Positions 22,195 through 34,621 of a stretch of DNA of 64,000 nucleotides are shown here, one piece after another. This DNA comes from Dryocosmus kuriphilus. Lineage: Eukaryota; Arthropoda; Insecta; Hymenoptera; Cynipidae. Within the stretch, counting starts at the first letter, position 1. Each line of letters starts with the position of its first letter. A program made the translations under genes and the position numbers. Location of the stretch: positions 115,473,209-115,537,208 of the forward strand of contig CM076194.1 of the NCBI GenBank assembly GCA_038277395.1, given 5' to 3'. The notes under the pieces are model-generated. The model was not told the origin of the DNA. It made no database searches and saw nothing but the letters and a program-made list of their open reading frames with translations.

Positions 22195-24313
22195 GATTTT
22201 TGACATAGAGGTGGTAGCCCTTAATGAACCTCAGGTGAACAATTTCGCGCAGGGGGGTGCAGTTGTTATCGAAAACGACGTGATTGTATATTTCGATACC
22301 CTTAACCCTTCTTCTATCGTAGATCTAGAGGTACTTTCGAGAATACTTTGTTTATATGAGCCAAATCAATTTTTTCGGAATTTCTTAATTTTTTTACAAT
22401 TTCATTGTTATTCAAAGGTGAAACCCTTCTGTCAAATTAAGAAATTTAAAATAAATATTTTATATGTATATATTACAGGAAAATGCTGGCTCGAGTAATA
22501 ATAGTTTGCTCATTAATATTCGAGCGGAGAACGGCATTGAGAAGTTCCAGAATTGGGAAACAAATCCACAATGTACAGAATGTAACTCAATTTTTGATAA
22601 TCAAAAAAATAACTTTACTTCTTTTAGAAAACAAGAAAAAGTTGTGGATTTTATGTTTCTAGCGATTGAGAAAGCTTTTGGAGAACGACGAAAAATTGAA
22701 ATTAGTTTACCAGTCGTATCATATTCAAGGGGGTTTCCTGACTGAAAAAAGCCGAAAATTTTAGTCCACAGATTTGTGGATATAAAAAAGAACCTGTTAT
22801 TGAAAGAATATAAAGGAGAACCTCTAGAAGATTGGAAGTAAGTTTAAAATATTATTATATTTTAATTTTTGTTGTATATGTGAATTTGTGAGCGAGAGTG
22901 CAATTGTAGTATAATATTAAAAAAATTAATATTTTGTAGTAAAACATTTTCCCGCAAAATAATTCAAAGCGAGCACTAATATATGAGCACTATAAAATTA
23001 TTGATACAAGTAAAAGGAGAAATCCGATATCGAATTTACAGCTAATTAAAAATGTAAATTTTGATTTATTTGTAGTATTGACTGTTCAGAGTTTGTAAAC
23101 TTAGCCGCTACAATTGAAAAGATGTTTCCCACCGAAAGCGCTGCCACCTATTTTAATAGCTTTACAATAGAAATTGGAGCCCGAATACCATCCACTGGAA
23201 AACTGAGAACTCATTTTGATTACACTAAAGGATTATTAAGAAAACAGAGTGTTTTTAAAACCTTTTACTCCACGAAGAAAAAGAGCATCACAGAGTTCAG
23301 TAGGAACTTGTGCTTTCGATGGTAAGGCTATTTCTCAAGAATGCTTATTTATATTAAAGAGTGTTTCTTTTTCGGCTCTTGTCTGATTAAATTATACCAT
23401 ATATTATTGTTTCTTTAATTATTTCAGATAGCATTACAAGTAAAATCAAATTTCTGGAAACTCACTCAGAAAACGTTGAGAAAATAACAAAGCTGTGGAC
23501 TGAGACACATGAGGCTCGAAGAGAAATATTGAAAGTTGAGGGAAAGAGCGTACACGAATATTGTAATCAGTTTAAAACACTGGAAGAAAAACTTGGCCCT
23601 GAACTGGTATGTAAAACAAGTGCATCAAATTGTTCAAGGATTAGAATAAAAAGGATTAATTTTTTTATTTTGCTAATTCGTATTATTTTTATAGATTTTT
23701 ATGCATTCAACTCCATTAAAAAAACTCGATAAGACTTGCTTTTACAGACGAATTAATTAAAATTTAATCATTAAAAGGAAAATTAGAATTTTCCGAAGCT
23801 TTTTTGCGAATCCGTTAAGTCACATAATTACTTTCTGTTCTGTTTCCTTTTTTATAAATTTGGATAAACATTTTTTTTTTCAGATAAATATAGATTTCAA
23901 TATATTATATCCCGAGAAAGGCAATCACCTTTCTTTAAATTGGAGTCCGGCTAAGGATCGTGTAATACAACTTCTCAAGACCTTAAAACTTCCAAAGGAG
24001 GATAAACAGTTTCTAGATTTAATACCATCTTTATCGACAGGTAATGCGACTATTACAGAATGAATGGTTCTTCAGCAAATCAGTTTTTAAAAACTATTCA
24101 TGATCTATTGTTTCTTTCTTTTAGATAATCAAGATGCTGTTATTTTGTACTTGATGTTATATGTAGTTCCAACTGCTGAAGTTAAGCGACCGCAGAAAAG
24201 AAAAAGTGCTGACGAAAATTTGGAGAATCAAATTCCAAACGAGTAGAGTGTTGTGAAAAATTCGAGGACAAAGTAGCGAAAAAGCGGGAAACATATATGT
24301 TAGTAATCTCGGT
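22195..24313 (+). pseudogene. Two-gene transposon, copy 3: gene A, 5' exons
   Basis: Exons have good splice borders: acceptor CTTGCAG before 22195 with donor at 22331, acceptor TTACAG before 22479, acceptor TTTCAG before about 23428, and an acceptor TTTTAG before about 24125. Motifs include EKMFPTESAATYF and STGKLRTHFDY (near 23120-23220), which match the FPTE and GKL landmarks of copy 1. A stop near 22743 and other frame changes break it. The 3' exon lies at 30.2 kb, beyond a LINE. Confidence 0.5.
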
Positions 24314-24437
24314 AAGAATATTAAATTAGCAGTCTTATTATTGCATACAGTTTTTTCAAAGCGTGTGAGCTTGGCCCCCCACTGTTAATTTGATCGCACG
24401 TACTATATTCTTTGCCTTTTCCTCATTTGAATTCATG

Positions 24438-24486
<49 letters not shown>
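24438..24486. repeat. (TA)n microsatellite, target of LINE insertion
   Basis: About 23 TA units ending at ATATATCG, where the second LINE begins. Confidence 0.9.
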
Positions 24487-24764
24487 CTTTTTTGGCTTCC
24501 GTTTCCGGTACCGAAAGGTAAAGTACGCGTGTTGATTCTGTGCTATCTTTTTTGGTTTTGGCGACGTGTGTGGAGGTGTGATTGAGTTGAAAGGCGACAA
24601 GGGAGGTAAGTGTGGTGAAAGGGTTCAGTGGTAGTGTGGGGGAGTTGTTTTTTAAGGGTAAAAGGGTTGAAACGAAAGTCGAAAGAGAGAGTTTAGAGGT
24701 TAGTTGACGAGTTCGGAAAAGTGAGAGGGAAGAAAGGGACAGCAGATCGGTAAGTTAGACCAGC

Positions 24765-26166
24765 ATGTTTACAATGAGGAGCCCAACGCGGGCCGGTAGA
24801 GGGCAGCAGCAGGTAGATAAAGTCGGTGATGATGAGCCTACTGTGGCCGGAGTAACAGGGAGGGGTGAGGGTGATGCTGGGGATAGTACTGATGATGGAG
24901 AGAAGCAGTTTACTACGCCGAGAAACTTTGTGAGGGGGGAGAAAGAAGGGGGGGACTAGCCGACAGAAGGACTCGAGGTAGACCGTTAAATCGGGAACTG
25001 CTTAGTAGATCCAGATCTAACAGTCTAGGATCGAAACAATTTTTTATCAAGTGGAGACCGGGGGGAGGTTTAACGGATAAAAACGATGAGGGGGATAAGA
25101 CGGATGATAGTAAAAGATCAAGGGAAGAAGAGGGGAATGAACAAGGAAAGAGAAATTGCGGAAAAAGCTTAAGAAAAAGTCTCCACCGGAGAGGAAGAAG
25201 GCAAAAGGGAAAGTCGGTCTAGAAAATCTGGAAAGTCTCATTATAGGGTTTAGAGAGGAAACGAACCGCAGTCTGAATGCCATGCAAAAGAGAGGGGATG
25301 AGCTCTGGGAGGAAATGAGAAAAGTTAGAGAAAAGTGGGAAGAATGGGATCTGGTGTGGCGGCAAGAAAAAGATAAGGTTTTGAAACAGTTGGAGGATAT
25401 CGGGAAAAAACAATGAATCAGGGAGAAAGAGAGAAAAATTGATATGGAAAAGTTGGAAGAAAGAGTGAGAAATATAGAATGTAAGTCTGAGGAAAGAAAG
25501 AAAGTGGATGAAGGGGGAAGAGAAGAAGAGAAAATAAAAGAATTGAATGAGAATGTTGTCTTCGAAAATGTGAGAATGAAATCAAGATTGAGAGAATTAG
25601 AAAGGAAAATGGAAAGAGAAGATAAGATGAAACGTAGTAGAAATATAGTGATTAGAGGAATGAAAGTGAATAGCGAATCAGGAAGAGAAGAAGTGGAAAG
25701 GTTGTTAGGGGAAATTGGGACAAAAGTGCACGTAGAAGAGGTAAATGGAGTAGGAAGGAAGAATAAAGGTAAATCGAGTGTATATATAGTGAAAGTGAGA
25801 AGTGAGGAAGAAAAGGATAATATTATGAGAAAAAAGAAAGCTTTAAAGGGGAGTGAAGAAAGGATAGAGGAGGATATGACGTGGAGTGAAAGAAGAAGAA
25901 AGTGGATGATGAAACAGAGAGCATGGAGTGAAAGAACGAAAGGGAACACGGTATGGTTAGGGAAAGACAGGATGTGGATAAACGGTAATGTGTGGATATG
26001 GGATGAAGAGAAAGAAAAAAAATTGTGTGAAATGTATAGGAAGGGTACATGGCGACGAGGGGAAGAAACAAAGGTTAGTGGTAGAAGGGAGGAGATAATG
26101 GAAACAGTAGAGGGTGAAAGGAAAGAAGGAGGAGGAGGCGGAGTGACGGGGGTTCCACAAAAATAG
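24765..26166 (+). pseudogene. LINE ORF1: coiled-coil RNA-binding protein, interrupted
   Basis: The ATG is at 24765. The frame changes near 24,955 and near 25,150, and an in-frame TGA sits at 25414-25416. The middle (25160-25640) is a Glu/Lys/Arg-rich coiled coil. Near 25640 RSRNIVIRGM opens a region that resembles the RRM of L1-type ORF1 proteins, followed by TWSERRRKW. Role: binding of the element RNA. Confidence 0.6.
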
Positions 26167-26213
26167 GGTGGGGGCGTAAAAAAGAAAGAAGGGAGAAGGA
26201 AAGACAAAAAGAA

Positions 26214-29200
26214 ATGAGAGTAGCGTTTTGGAATGTATCAGGGCTAATGAATAAAGATGAAGGATTCTTTGAAGAGGTGAAAAAATGGGATGTAGTGATG
26301 CTGAGTGAAACCTGGGTAGATGAGAAGGATTGGAGGAGGGTGAAGAGGAAGTTACCCAAGGGATATATATGGAAGAGGCAAGAGGCAAAGAAAGAGAAAG
26401 TAAAGGGAAGAATGAAAGGGGGCATGGTGTCAGGAGTAAGGAAGGAATTGGTAGGTGAAGAGAGAATAGAAATGGGATTTGAGGAAACAGATGGGGTAAT
26501 GACGAGAATGGTGAAGCTAGGAAGAAGAAAGGTGAGGATAGTTTGCATCTACAGGAGAAGGAGAGAAGAAGAAGGTTGGAGTGTGATTAGGAAATGGGTG
26601 GCGAAAAAGGATGATGAATTGGTTTTGATTGGAGGCGATCTGAATGCTTGGACAGGAGAACAGGGAGGGGAAATATGGGATGAAGAGAGTGAGACTTTCA
26701 GGAGAAAATCGAAACATAAACCGGTGGACCAGGAGGGTAGGACTCTGCTGGAAAATTCTGGGAGAAACAGGATGGTTAATTTGTAATGGGAACTCGGAAG
26801 GGGATGAGGGAGGAGAGATTACATTTGCAGGAAAAGGAGAAACAGTAATAGACTACATACTGACAGAGGAAAGGATAAGGAGGCTGTTGGAAAGAATGGA
26901 AGTAGGGAACGAAATAGGGTCAGAATACTTCCCGGTAATTGCAACGTTGAAATGTTGGAATGGGGAAGAGAGGGAAGGAAGAAGGAGGGAGTGACAAGGA
27001 AGAAAGCAAAGATGGGCAAGTGGGGAGTTGATAAAATAAGAGAATATACGGAAAGAATGGAAGAAGAGAATACTGTGATTGAAGAGGGGGTAGGAGTGGA
27101 TGCGATTTTGTGTAAGATGAATGAAAGGCTAGAAAAGATAGTGGAAGAAAGTAGGCCAAGCGAGGAGGAAAGAAGGGATAAAAGAGGATGGTGGGACGTG
27201 GAATGTATAGAGAGTAAAGAACGCATGAAATAATCGTTAAAGAATTGGAGAAGAGAGGAGAGATAGACAGAAAGGAATATAATAAAAGAAAACGGGAACA
27301 CGAGAAATTACTAGATGTGAAAAGACAGGAGGAGAAGGAGAGGTACATGGAGGAGGTAGAGAAAGCAATAAAGGAAGGAAGAGAATGGGAGGTGATCAAT
27401 AGAGAGAGGTGTGGATGGAAAGGAATCAATGAAGAGATAAATACTGAGGAATGGACGGTATACTTCTAGAAATTTCTAGGAGGCGTGGATAGCAAAGTGA
27501 AGGGAGAAGGCAGAAAGAGCAAGGAGGGAGGAATAGAAGGCGGGAATGAGGTGACCGGAGAGGAGGTGAATCAAGCAATTGAGAATTTAAAAAGAAACAA
27601 GGCGACAGGAGAGGATGTGATGGAAAATGAAGCGTTGAAATTTGGAGGAAGAAGGGTTAGCGAACAGATCTGGGAAGTATGTAGTAGAGTATGGAGAGGG
27701 GAAGGATGGCCCAAGGAGTGGAGAATAGGTTTGGTAGTTCCGTTATTAAAGAAAGGTAGGGGTAGAAATGTGGAAGATTATAGAGGAATCACTCTCATGC
27801 CAGTAACGTATAAAATTTACGCGGAGGTGCTTAGGAAGAGATTAGAAGAACAGGTAGAAGAGAAAGCAAGTATTCTACACAATCAAACAGGATTCAGGAA
27901 GGGGATGGGAACAGTGGATAACATTTTCGTTCTGAATTATCTAGTCAACAGGAACCTGGGACAGAAGAAAGGAAAGCTAGTTGCACTTTTCGTAGATTTT
28001 AAAGCAGCCTTTGACTCTGTGAATAGGAAAGTTTTATGGAAGGCAATGAAAGAAAGGGGGGTCGACGAGGAGTTGATTGAAAGGATAAAAGAGGTCTTTA
28101 CGGAGACGAAGACAAGAGTGAGGATCGGGGAACAGAAAGGGGAGGAGTTTTGGACAGGGAGGGGTCTCAGGCAAGGGTGCCCGCTAAGTCCATTGTTATT
28201 TAGCATAATGTTAGCAGACCTAGAAGAGAAAATGGAAAAGAATGGTAAAGGAGGTACAGTTCTAGGAAATAAAAGAATATACTCACTAGCGTACGCGGAC
28301 GATGTGGTGCTTCTGGCAGATAATGAAAATGGAATGAGCTTGCTAATGAAAGGATTCGAAGAGTATGGGAGAGAGAAAGACTTGACAATTAATGTGACGA
28401 AGACAAAAATAGTATGTTTCAGAAAGAGAAAGAATGAAGTAAAGTATGAATGGAACATAAATGGAGAAATGGTGGAAATGGTAGAGGAATTTTGTTATTT
28501 AGGATTTTGGTTCGAAGCGGGTGGTGGAAATGATCTGCAGGTGAAAAAAAGGATGGAAAGTGCCAGTAAGGTGATGGGTCAAGTGTGGGGGATTGGAAAA
28601 AGAAGATTCAAAGAGGACTGGAAGATGAGATTATGGCTGTTTGACTCACTGGTATGGTCAGTGATGAGCTATGGAGTGGAGGTATGGGGTTGAAAGGAGT
28701 ATAAGAAGGTAGAAAACATGCAAGAAAGATTTCTGAGATGGGTTATGGGAGTAAGCTGGAACTGCCCGGGCTATATGTTGAGAGAAGAAACAGGGAGAGT
28801 GAAATTGGTGATAAGACAGAGAAAAAGGGCCTGGAATTTCGAAGAGAAACTTAAAAGTGGTAAGGATAGCAAAATAGCACAAGTGTGCCGACAGGAATTA
28901 ATAAATAGAGAGAGGAGAGGTAACACGGGACACTCAAAATGGGAGGAAGAGAGATGGCAAGTTAGAAGGGAATGGAGAATGTGTGACGAGTGGAGGGAAT
29001 GGCAGGAAATTGAAGGCGAAATGAGTAAGAAGCAGGAAGAGAAGAGGTGGGAAAAGATTATAGGATCAAAATATAATAAATGGTATAAATTCGTCAAGAT
29101 GGAAGGGGTCCCAGAATATTTAGGGAAATTGAAAAAGGAGTGCAGGTGGGCCAGGATGATACGTTTCAGAATGGGTGAAGGCATGAATGAATGTAAATAT

Positions 29201-29404
29201 TGGATGAGTGAAGAAATGCAAATGTGCAGGGTATGTAGGTATGAAAGGAAATCATGGGAGCACGTGTTGGAGAGGTGCACAGGCGAAGAGGAAGGGGGAA
29301 AGAGCGTCGTAGATAAAGTTAGTTTAGAAAATAAAAGGGAAGAGAGGATGTATGAGGGAGGAGAAAGCCAAAACCAAAATCTAAGGAAAATTAGTGTTGC
29401 GTGA
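26214..29404 (+). pseudogene. LINE ORF2: endonuclease and reverse transcriptase, interrupted
   Basis: Endonuclease motifs begin at the ATG 26214 (VAFWNVSGL, LSETWVD, GGDLNAWTG). Reverse transcriptase follows from 27485: YRGITLMPVTYKIYA, QTGFRKGMGT, FVDFKAAFDSVNRK, LRQGCPLSPLLF, YADDVVLLAD and FCYLGFWFE. Near 29230 CRVCRYERKSWEHVLERC is a C-terminal zinc knuckle. Breaks: frame changes near 26,780, 26,990 and 27,240, an in-frame stop at 27467-27469 and a TGA at 28691-28693 where Trp is likely. The clade is uncertain; LINEs of this kind are common in ant and wasp genomes. Confidence 0.75.
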
Positions 29405-29660
29405 CTTGGAGAAGCTTGAATAGTAATATGGTAAGAGGACACGGAAGCCCTGGAAGGTTTTCGCGCACTTGTTAGATATTAGATGATAGACAGTAAGTTA
29501 GTATTTAAAAATTTAAGAACTAGTACATAATGGAGCGATAGTAGGTTAAGATAAGCATAAGGCATAGTGGCTAAGTGAAATTGTAAAGAATGTAAAGGGA
29601 ACGGAGCCCTCAAACCCGTAAGGGAGAGTAATAAACGAATCAATCAATATATCGTTTTTT

Positions 29661-30160
29661 TACTATGTACAAAGTTGTTTTGGATGTAATATCCGCGTTA
29701 TGCAGTTTTAATAATTTCTTTGTAAATATAAAAAGTTTTAATTTCAGATCGAAGGAATATGGTAGCAAAAGAAAACCTGTCTGAAACGAGCATTACAATT
29801 AATTAATAAAAGTTAATAAATAAATTTCTAAGAAAATATTCTTATCCCTTTAAAAAAATTTGAATGATTTTAGATATTTTCAATATGTATCAGGAACTAT
29901 AGAACTATGCTTAATCTACCCAGAACTCTAAAAAAAAGTTCATTTTTCGAAAAGTGCGAGGGGCGTGAACTTAGCCCCTAATTTAAAAAAATCCATTTTT
30001 AGAGTATTTACACCCCTTAAGGTTATCAGGAACTGTAGAACTATTCAAAACGATGTCAGAACAAAAAAAAAAGATTCGAAATTTTGTAAGTGGGGGGCCA
30101 AGTTCACACGTATATTGTTTCATACAATAAAAATAACAAGCTTCTCTTCTTTTATAGATT
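29661..30160. other. Intron/flank of gene A copy 3 after the LINE
   Basis: AT-rich; a possible acceptor TTTCAG at 29743-29748 and another, TTTATAG, at 30154-30160. No clear exon between them. Confidence 0.4.
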
Positions 30161-30511
30161 GCTAATGAAGAAGACGCATCCTTGGAATAATTAAAGCTCT
30201 CCTTGCTACAAAGAAAGCTCACGTTGCAGCCAATACTGGTAATTGTTGGCTCCATTATCAATGTACAGCAACGATATGTCGTTATTGACGATGCATGGTA
30301 CGAATTCGGATCTATTCTGGAATGTATAGCCTTCACGTTTAAAGCTTTCTTTTCTCTGGAGTGCGCTTATCCCACCGAGGCCTATAATGTTTGGCATTTT
30401 ATTCAAAGAGCCATATACACAATGAAATTAGCGGGGGAAAAGGCAAGCCTCAGAATTAAAACGCTAGAAAAGCAAATCGAGCAGATTCTCGAAAAGCGAG
30501 GTTCGAAGTAA
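30161..30511 (+). pseudogene. Two-gene transposon, copy 3: gene A, 3' exon
   Basis: Contains PILVIVGSI, YVVIDDAWYEF, then YPTEAYNVWHFIQRAIYTM and a short Lys/Glu coiled end. It matches the last exon of copy 1 (YPTAGLQLWNFIQRYIF). An early frame break exists near 30190. The stop is at 30509-30511. Confidence 0.6.
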
Positions 30512-30607
30512 TATAATTTATTCATAAAACTTAACTGCGTTTTATTAATTTTATTTAAAATCTTATAATTGTTATTTATTTTTAATCTCACCTTCTCCAA
30601 AAACAAA

Positions 30608-30790
30608 ATGTTTCGTTATTTTGGATGTCATCTTACATTTTGTAATAATCAAACTCTTGTGTTGCACGTGCAATTGTCACATACGATTTCTAACACTGAC
30701 GTTGATTACAGTTTAGTTGTAACTACAATGAATAAGATGTCGAAGGTTATAATTATTTACCAAAGAATTGGATGTAATGCTCGAAAATAA
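30608..30790 (+). pseudogene. Two-gene transposon, copy 3: gene B, 5' fragment
   Basis: Begins with an ATG at 30608 (MFRYFGCHLTFCNNQTLVLH), which aligns with the start of gene B copy 1 (MLCHLC...TLNLKALITH). Only about 60 codons survive. The 3' end of a homologous gene is at 34.8 kb, with the middle missing. Confidence 0.5.
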
Positions 30791-32235
30791 AAAATTGTTT
30801 CTTCAAAATATGATATTATTTTTTTTAATCCAGCTATTTAATTGCTTACTAATCTTTAATCTGTCAGAACTTATATATTTTTTTAAAAATCAGGATGACA
30901 TTTCTTTAACGAAAAAGGACTTTAAGATTCAAATATTTTTCAAAATTTACAACTCCCAAATTCTTCAAAATTTAAAATTCACTAAAAACATAAAATTCCC
31001 GCAAAACATCAAAACTACGAAATATAAAACCCAAGAAATGATAAAATTAACAAAATTTAAAATTAAATTATCGAAATTTAATATTCTTGAAACCCACATT
31101 ATAAAACTCTGGAAATTTAAAACTCCTGAAATTATGAAACACCCTAAATTTCAAATTATCGATATTATATAATATTATAACACCGAATTTGTTTTTTCAG
31201 GTGTTTTATAAGTCAGGACATTTTGTAATTTCAAATATTTTAAATTTCGAGAACTTTTTAAATTTGTGAATTTAACATTTGTGTAGTTTTATAATGTTGA
31301 GAATACTGAATTTTTTGAATTTTAATTAAATTTACAAATATATTAAAATTTCATGATTTTACACTTGAAAAAGCATTCTTTCATTAAAAAAGGAGAAATT
31401 TTTAACCTATAAATTATTCAAATCTCTGAAGTCGAAAATTTTTGATAAAATGGGTCACGAACATTTGTCACACGGCCCTGCAGCTGTAGCTTATATGTCC
31501 GATTTTTTCCGTGCATGCCATGTTAGGTTAGCCGCGCGGCTTTAGACGTTAGAAATGTTAGGAAGTAGGAATTTAGAATGCGTATGAAAGTGCTCGATCC
31601 CGATGCAAATAAAAAATTTAAGAGCGTGCGATTATAATCAGTGTAAGTGTAAGTGATTGTGTAAGTGTAAATAGTGAATAATTCGCTTACTTAAATAAGT
31701 TAACAAAAAAACAGTATTACAATAAAATTAGCATAAAAGATTTTTTTTCGTGGAAAAAAAATCGGTCATCATTTTACAGAACTGTTCTGCATAGTTTAGA
31801 GAGTTCTTTGATATAAACTGTACATTAGCTGCTGTTTTAGATTTTCTAGAAATATTCTACGTTTTTCGTATCCTTCCCTCTAATAGATATTACGTCGCCC
31901 CGGCCTTCAAATTTTATAGAACTTTTCAACACATTTTGTTGAATATTTCAACAAAACGTACAACCAAGACGATTGTAACTTTTATCAAACTAAGCGTCGC
32001 ATCCTCTACTACAGAACTAGTTCCACAGAGTTTAATGAACTTTTTCTTTCCGTGTACTACAAATTTAGCAATAACTTGTTATACGCGGCTCGCATAGGGC
32101 GAGACATATTTCTTTTTTTAAATTATTTTAATAAAAAGAACCCTCTCGCTGACGACTTAATTCCTTCGTTAAGGCATTTAGTTCTAAATAATGTAGAAGT
32201 ACACCACTAGATTAATTTTTTTTTTTTAGACCAGT
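30791..32235. other. No recognisable gene
   Basis: Very AT-rich; the open frame 30768-31172 is a low-complexity Lys/Ile/Phe frame that I do not trust. Repeats of AAATTTAAAAT words are visible. Confidence 0.5.
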
Positions 32236-32436
32236 CCCTGGAAATGTAAGTTTCCCCCTGACCGTGGGGTGGCTAGACTCGCAAAGCACGAGGCTATCCA
32301 TAGCACGGTAAAGGACGGTCGCTCGAGTTACCCTCGGGAAAACGGGACTCATGGTACAAAGAGCCGCGTGAAAATGCCACCCACGCGCGCGCTTCCTCCA
32401 CCGGGCCCCGTATTCCCTTGGTCAACCACCCAAGGC

Positions 32437-32472
32437 TATAAAAGGGCGCGTTTCCCGTGGAAACCTCAGTTC
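32437..32472 (+). promoter_or_regulatory. TATA box plus TCAGT initiator
   Basis: TATAAAAG starts at 32437 and TCAGT has its A at 32468, a spacing of 31 bases. Fits an RNA polymerase II start of an LTR-like element. Confidence 0.6.
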
Positions 32473-32870
32473 GCCTGTGGGCTGGAATACCAGCCCCAAC
32501 CAAGCCTCCGGTTGGCATCCAACTCGAGGTCCCAGAACAGGATTAACATCCGAATCCAGGGCTGGAAAAACATTGTCGGGCACCCCACGCTACGACATCT
32601 CTACCTCCTGTAGTCCATAAGAATAAAGAAAAAAAAAAACTATGGTAAGCAAATAACTTATACAAAGCGTACTTACTTCTCCATGTACCCCCCCCCCCCC
32701 CCCCCGAGTCAGCTGGAATACCAGACGGCCCGATCCGGTCAACCCCGGTTGGAATCCCAACTGACACAGTCCGGGCGGATCCCCACTCATTACTAAAGGT
32801 AGAATCACATGCACCAAACGCAAGGAAGCGGGCCAAGAAAGCGTCCACCCGAAGGCGCGACATCTCACGG

Positions 32871-33254
32871 AACTTGGCGTACCATCAGAGGAGGAGCCTC
32901 GACGCACCCAGGTACTCCACAGGGCCCATTCGGCCCACCTTCCAGGGACGTCTCCTCCAGCACCGAGCCGCAGCAACGACATTGCGGGAAGTAATAGTCC
33001 CCGCAGAAGGAAGTGAGTGGTACCAAGCCTACTGCCGCCGTCTCCAGGTCCCATCCACGCCAGCAGAGCTCCACGTCCCAGCGTTCGACGCCAGGCCTAC
33101 CCCCGGCTCCCCGGTATCCAACAGTGAGATCGAGAGAATATTCGCCGAAATCGGAAGCCCACTCTTCGTCTCCCCCCTCGCTCCAACCCTCATCTTCCTC
33201 AACGATCCCCGCCCGCCAGACCCCAAAGTTGAACGACAAATCGACAGCCTAGTG
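32871..33254 (+). pseudogene. Unrecognised Pro/Arg-rich ORF, cut by a hAT MITE
   Basis: An open frame through 33254 with SEWYQAYCRRL and SEIERIFAEIGSP segments. It looks like real coding sequence of the GC-rich element (perhaps Gag-like) but I do not recognise the family. At 33255 the MITE begins. Removing the MITE and one target copy leaves the frame open on the other side (from 33749), so the insertion disrupted a longer ORF. Confidence 0.35.
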
Positions 33255-33740
33255 CAGCGATTCTCAAACTTTTTTTCGCGTTTTTTGACCATGGCAGGGT
33301 TTTTTACCTGACATTTTTTCTACGCTGCACTTTTACCCCCAGCGGCACCCTGAGCTACCGACGGACTTACGAAAGGAACGGTCGGTTGGGTCGTGCGGCC
33401 TTCGCATTGTTATATGATTAGAGTCGCTAGAGAAAAATGAAGATTTAATCAAATATTAATAAATTGAATTTTTATAGGCTGCATCAACTTCGTTATATTA
33501 TTACGAGAAAAGTAAAAAAAAAAATGGTAAAAATCGATTAATATCCTAAATCCCATTTCAGTTAGTATACTTTTATATGCACTGACTGAGAGTTCCCCCT
33601 CTGCGCTCGCCTGCACGTTTCGAGTGGTCGAATGGTGGGGACTGCCCGCGACTCTGGGCATTACCCGGTCGCCCTAGGAAGGCTGCAGCCCCTGCCGCCG
33701 GTAGGCGACCCGACCATGGTTAGTAGATTGTGAATCGCTG
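33255..33740. mobile_element. hAT-type MITE
   Basis: Termini CAGCGATTCTCAA and the complement of CAGCGATTCACAA, flanked by an exact 8-bp duplication GCCTAGTG (33247-33254 and 33741-33748). 486 bases, no transposase. Terminal sequence, TSD length and size all fit non-autonomous hAT elements. Confidence 0.9.
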
Positions 33741-34189
33741 GCCTAGTGCCCTTACAGATAGCTTATTGCTCGCCTCCACCTTCCCCTGCACCCAGGACTC
33801 CGGCCACGCCGCCGCCCGTACCCCCTGCGCTAAGAGAACGTCCCCCCTCGACACACTCCCCTCCTTCGAGACGAATCCAGGAAACCATCGTCTAGAATTT
33901 TCTTTCTTCTACGCGCACGCCCTCTACTCTCACCACCCCCAAGGAACCCCTGGACCCAGACATCTTGGACATTCCCCTCGCCTTTTCCCCTATCGGCTCT
34001 CCCTCCCTCGCACACTCCTCCCCGCGCACCACCGCCCCCCGACGGGTTGTGCAAAGGCACCTTCGCTACCAAAGGTTATTCTAATTATAATCTCCTTAAT
34101 TATCTAATTATTATCTAATCATCCAAATTAGTCTGACGACTCTGCTAACAACCTGGGTCGACGTCATTCTCTTGTCATATTCGCCGTGA

Positions 34190-34232
34190 TTGAATAAATT
34201 GAAACCAACGACACGCTGGGACTTTCGTTACT

Positions 34233-34263
<31 letters not shown>

Positions 34264-34621
34264 TAGTCATAAGTATCAACCGTTTCACTTTTCGGCGGAG
34301 GGTTGGAATAGCAACTCCCCCCTCACTATTAACGATTCTCACTCAGCACATGAACGGGTTGACATCATGGACGGGTGGTCCCTATGGAAAAGATTAATGT
34401 CAGGAGACATTCAGCGCACCTACATACCAACTACATCGAACAGGACACATTCTCCCTCCAACATGGATGACCTCAATAAATACCTGGACAGTGACAAACG
34501 GAATCCCTCGACCACTCCATATCCAACCTACACCCCTTCACGTCCTTTACTCAACTCAACCCTCAAAAGCGAGAAACACCCCCCCGAATCGAAAGACAAG
34601 ATAAAAACCAGGTTAACTTAA
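34190..34621 (+). other. Open frame across poly-C tract, doubtful
   Basis: The frame passes through the C run (Pro run) and continues as a Ser/Thr/Pro/Lys-rich sequence (DGWSLWKRLMSGDIQRTY...). Could be the N-terminal part of a Gag-like protein of the GC-rich element. No domain recognised. Confidence 0.25.

Larger units (their letters stand above)
24494..29646 (+). mobile_element. Near full-length purine-rich LINE
   Basis: Flanks ATATATCGCTTTTTT (24479-24493) and ATATATCGTTTTTT (29647-29660) are a near-identical target duplication. ORF1 lies at about 24.77-26.17 kb and ORF2 at 26.21-29.40 kb. The 3' end is a short AATC repeat (GAATCAATCAAT), not poly(A). The plus strand is extraordinarily rich in A and G. 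It sits inside gene A of copy 3. Confidence 0.8.

Noticed and set aside
24765..24959. Independent small gene before the LINE ORF1
   Set aside because: It lies inside the LINE boundaries and reads on, after a frame change, toward the ORF1 coiled coil, so it is the ORF1 start.
25047..26207. 386-codon minus-strand open frame rich in Ser/Phe/Leu/Pro
   Set aside because: It is the antisense shadow of the purine-rich LINE ORF1; the same effect creates the other long minus-strand frames between 25.8 and 29.4 kb.
30768..31172. 134-codon Lys/Ile/Phe frame
   Set aside because: Low-complexity AAATT repeats generate it; no recognisable domain.
32543..33292. Several overlapping minus- and plus-strand frames rich in Gly/Pro/Arg
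   Set aside because: High GC content lengthens open frames by chance; only the plus-strand frame cut by the MITE has a structural argument.
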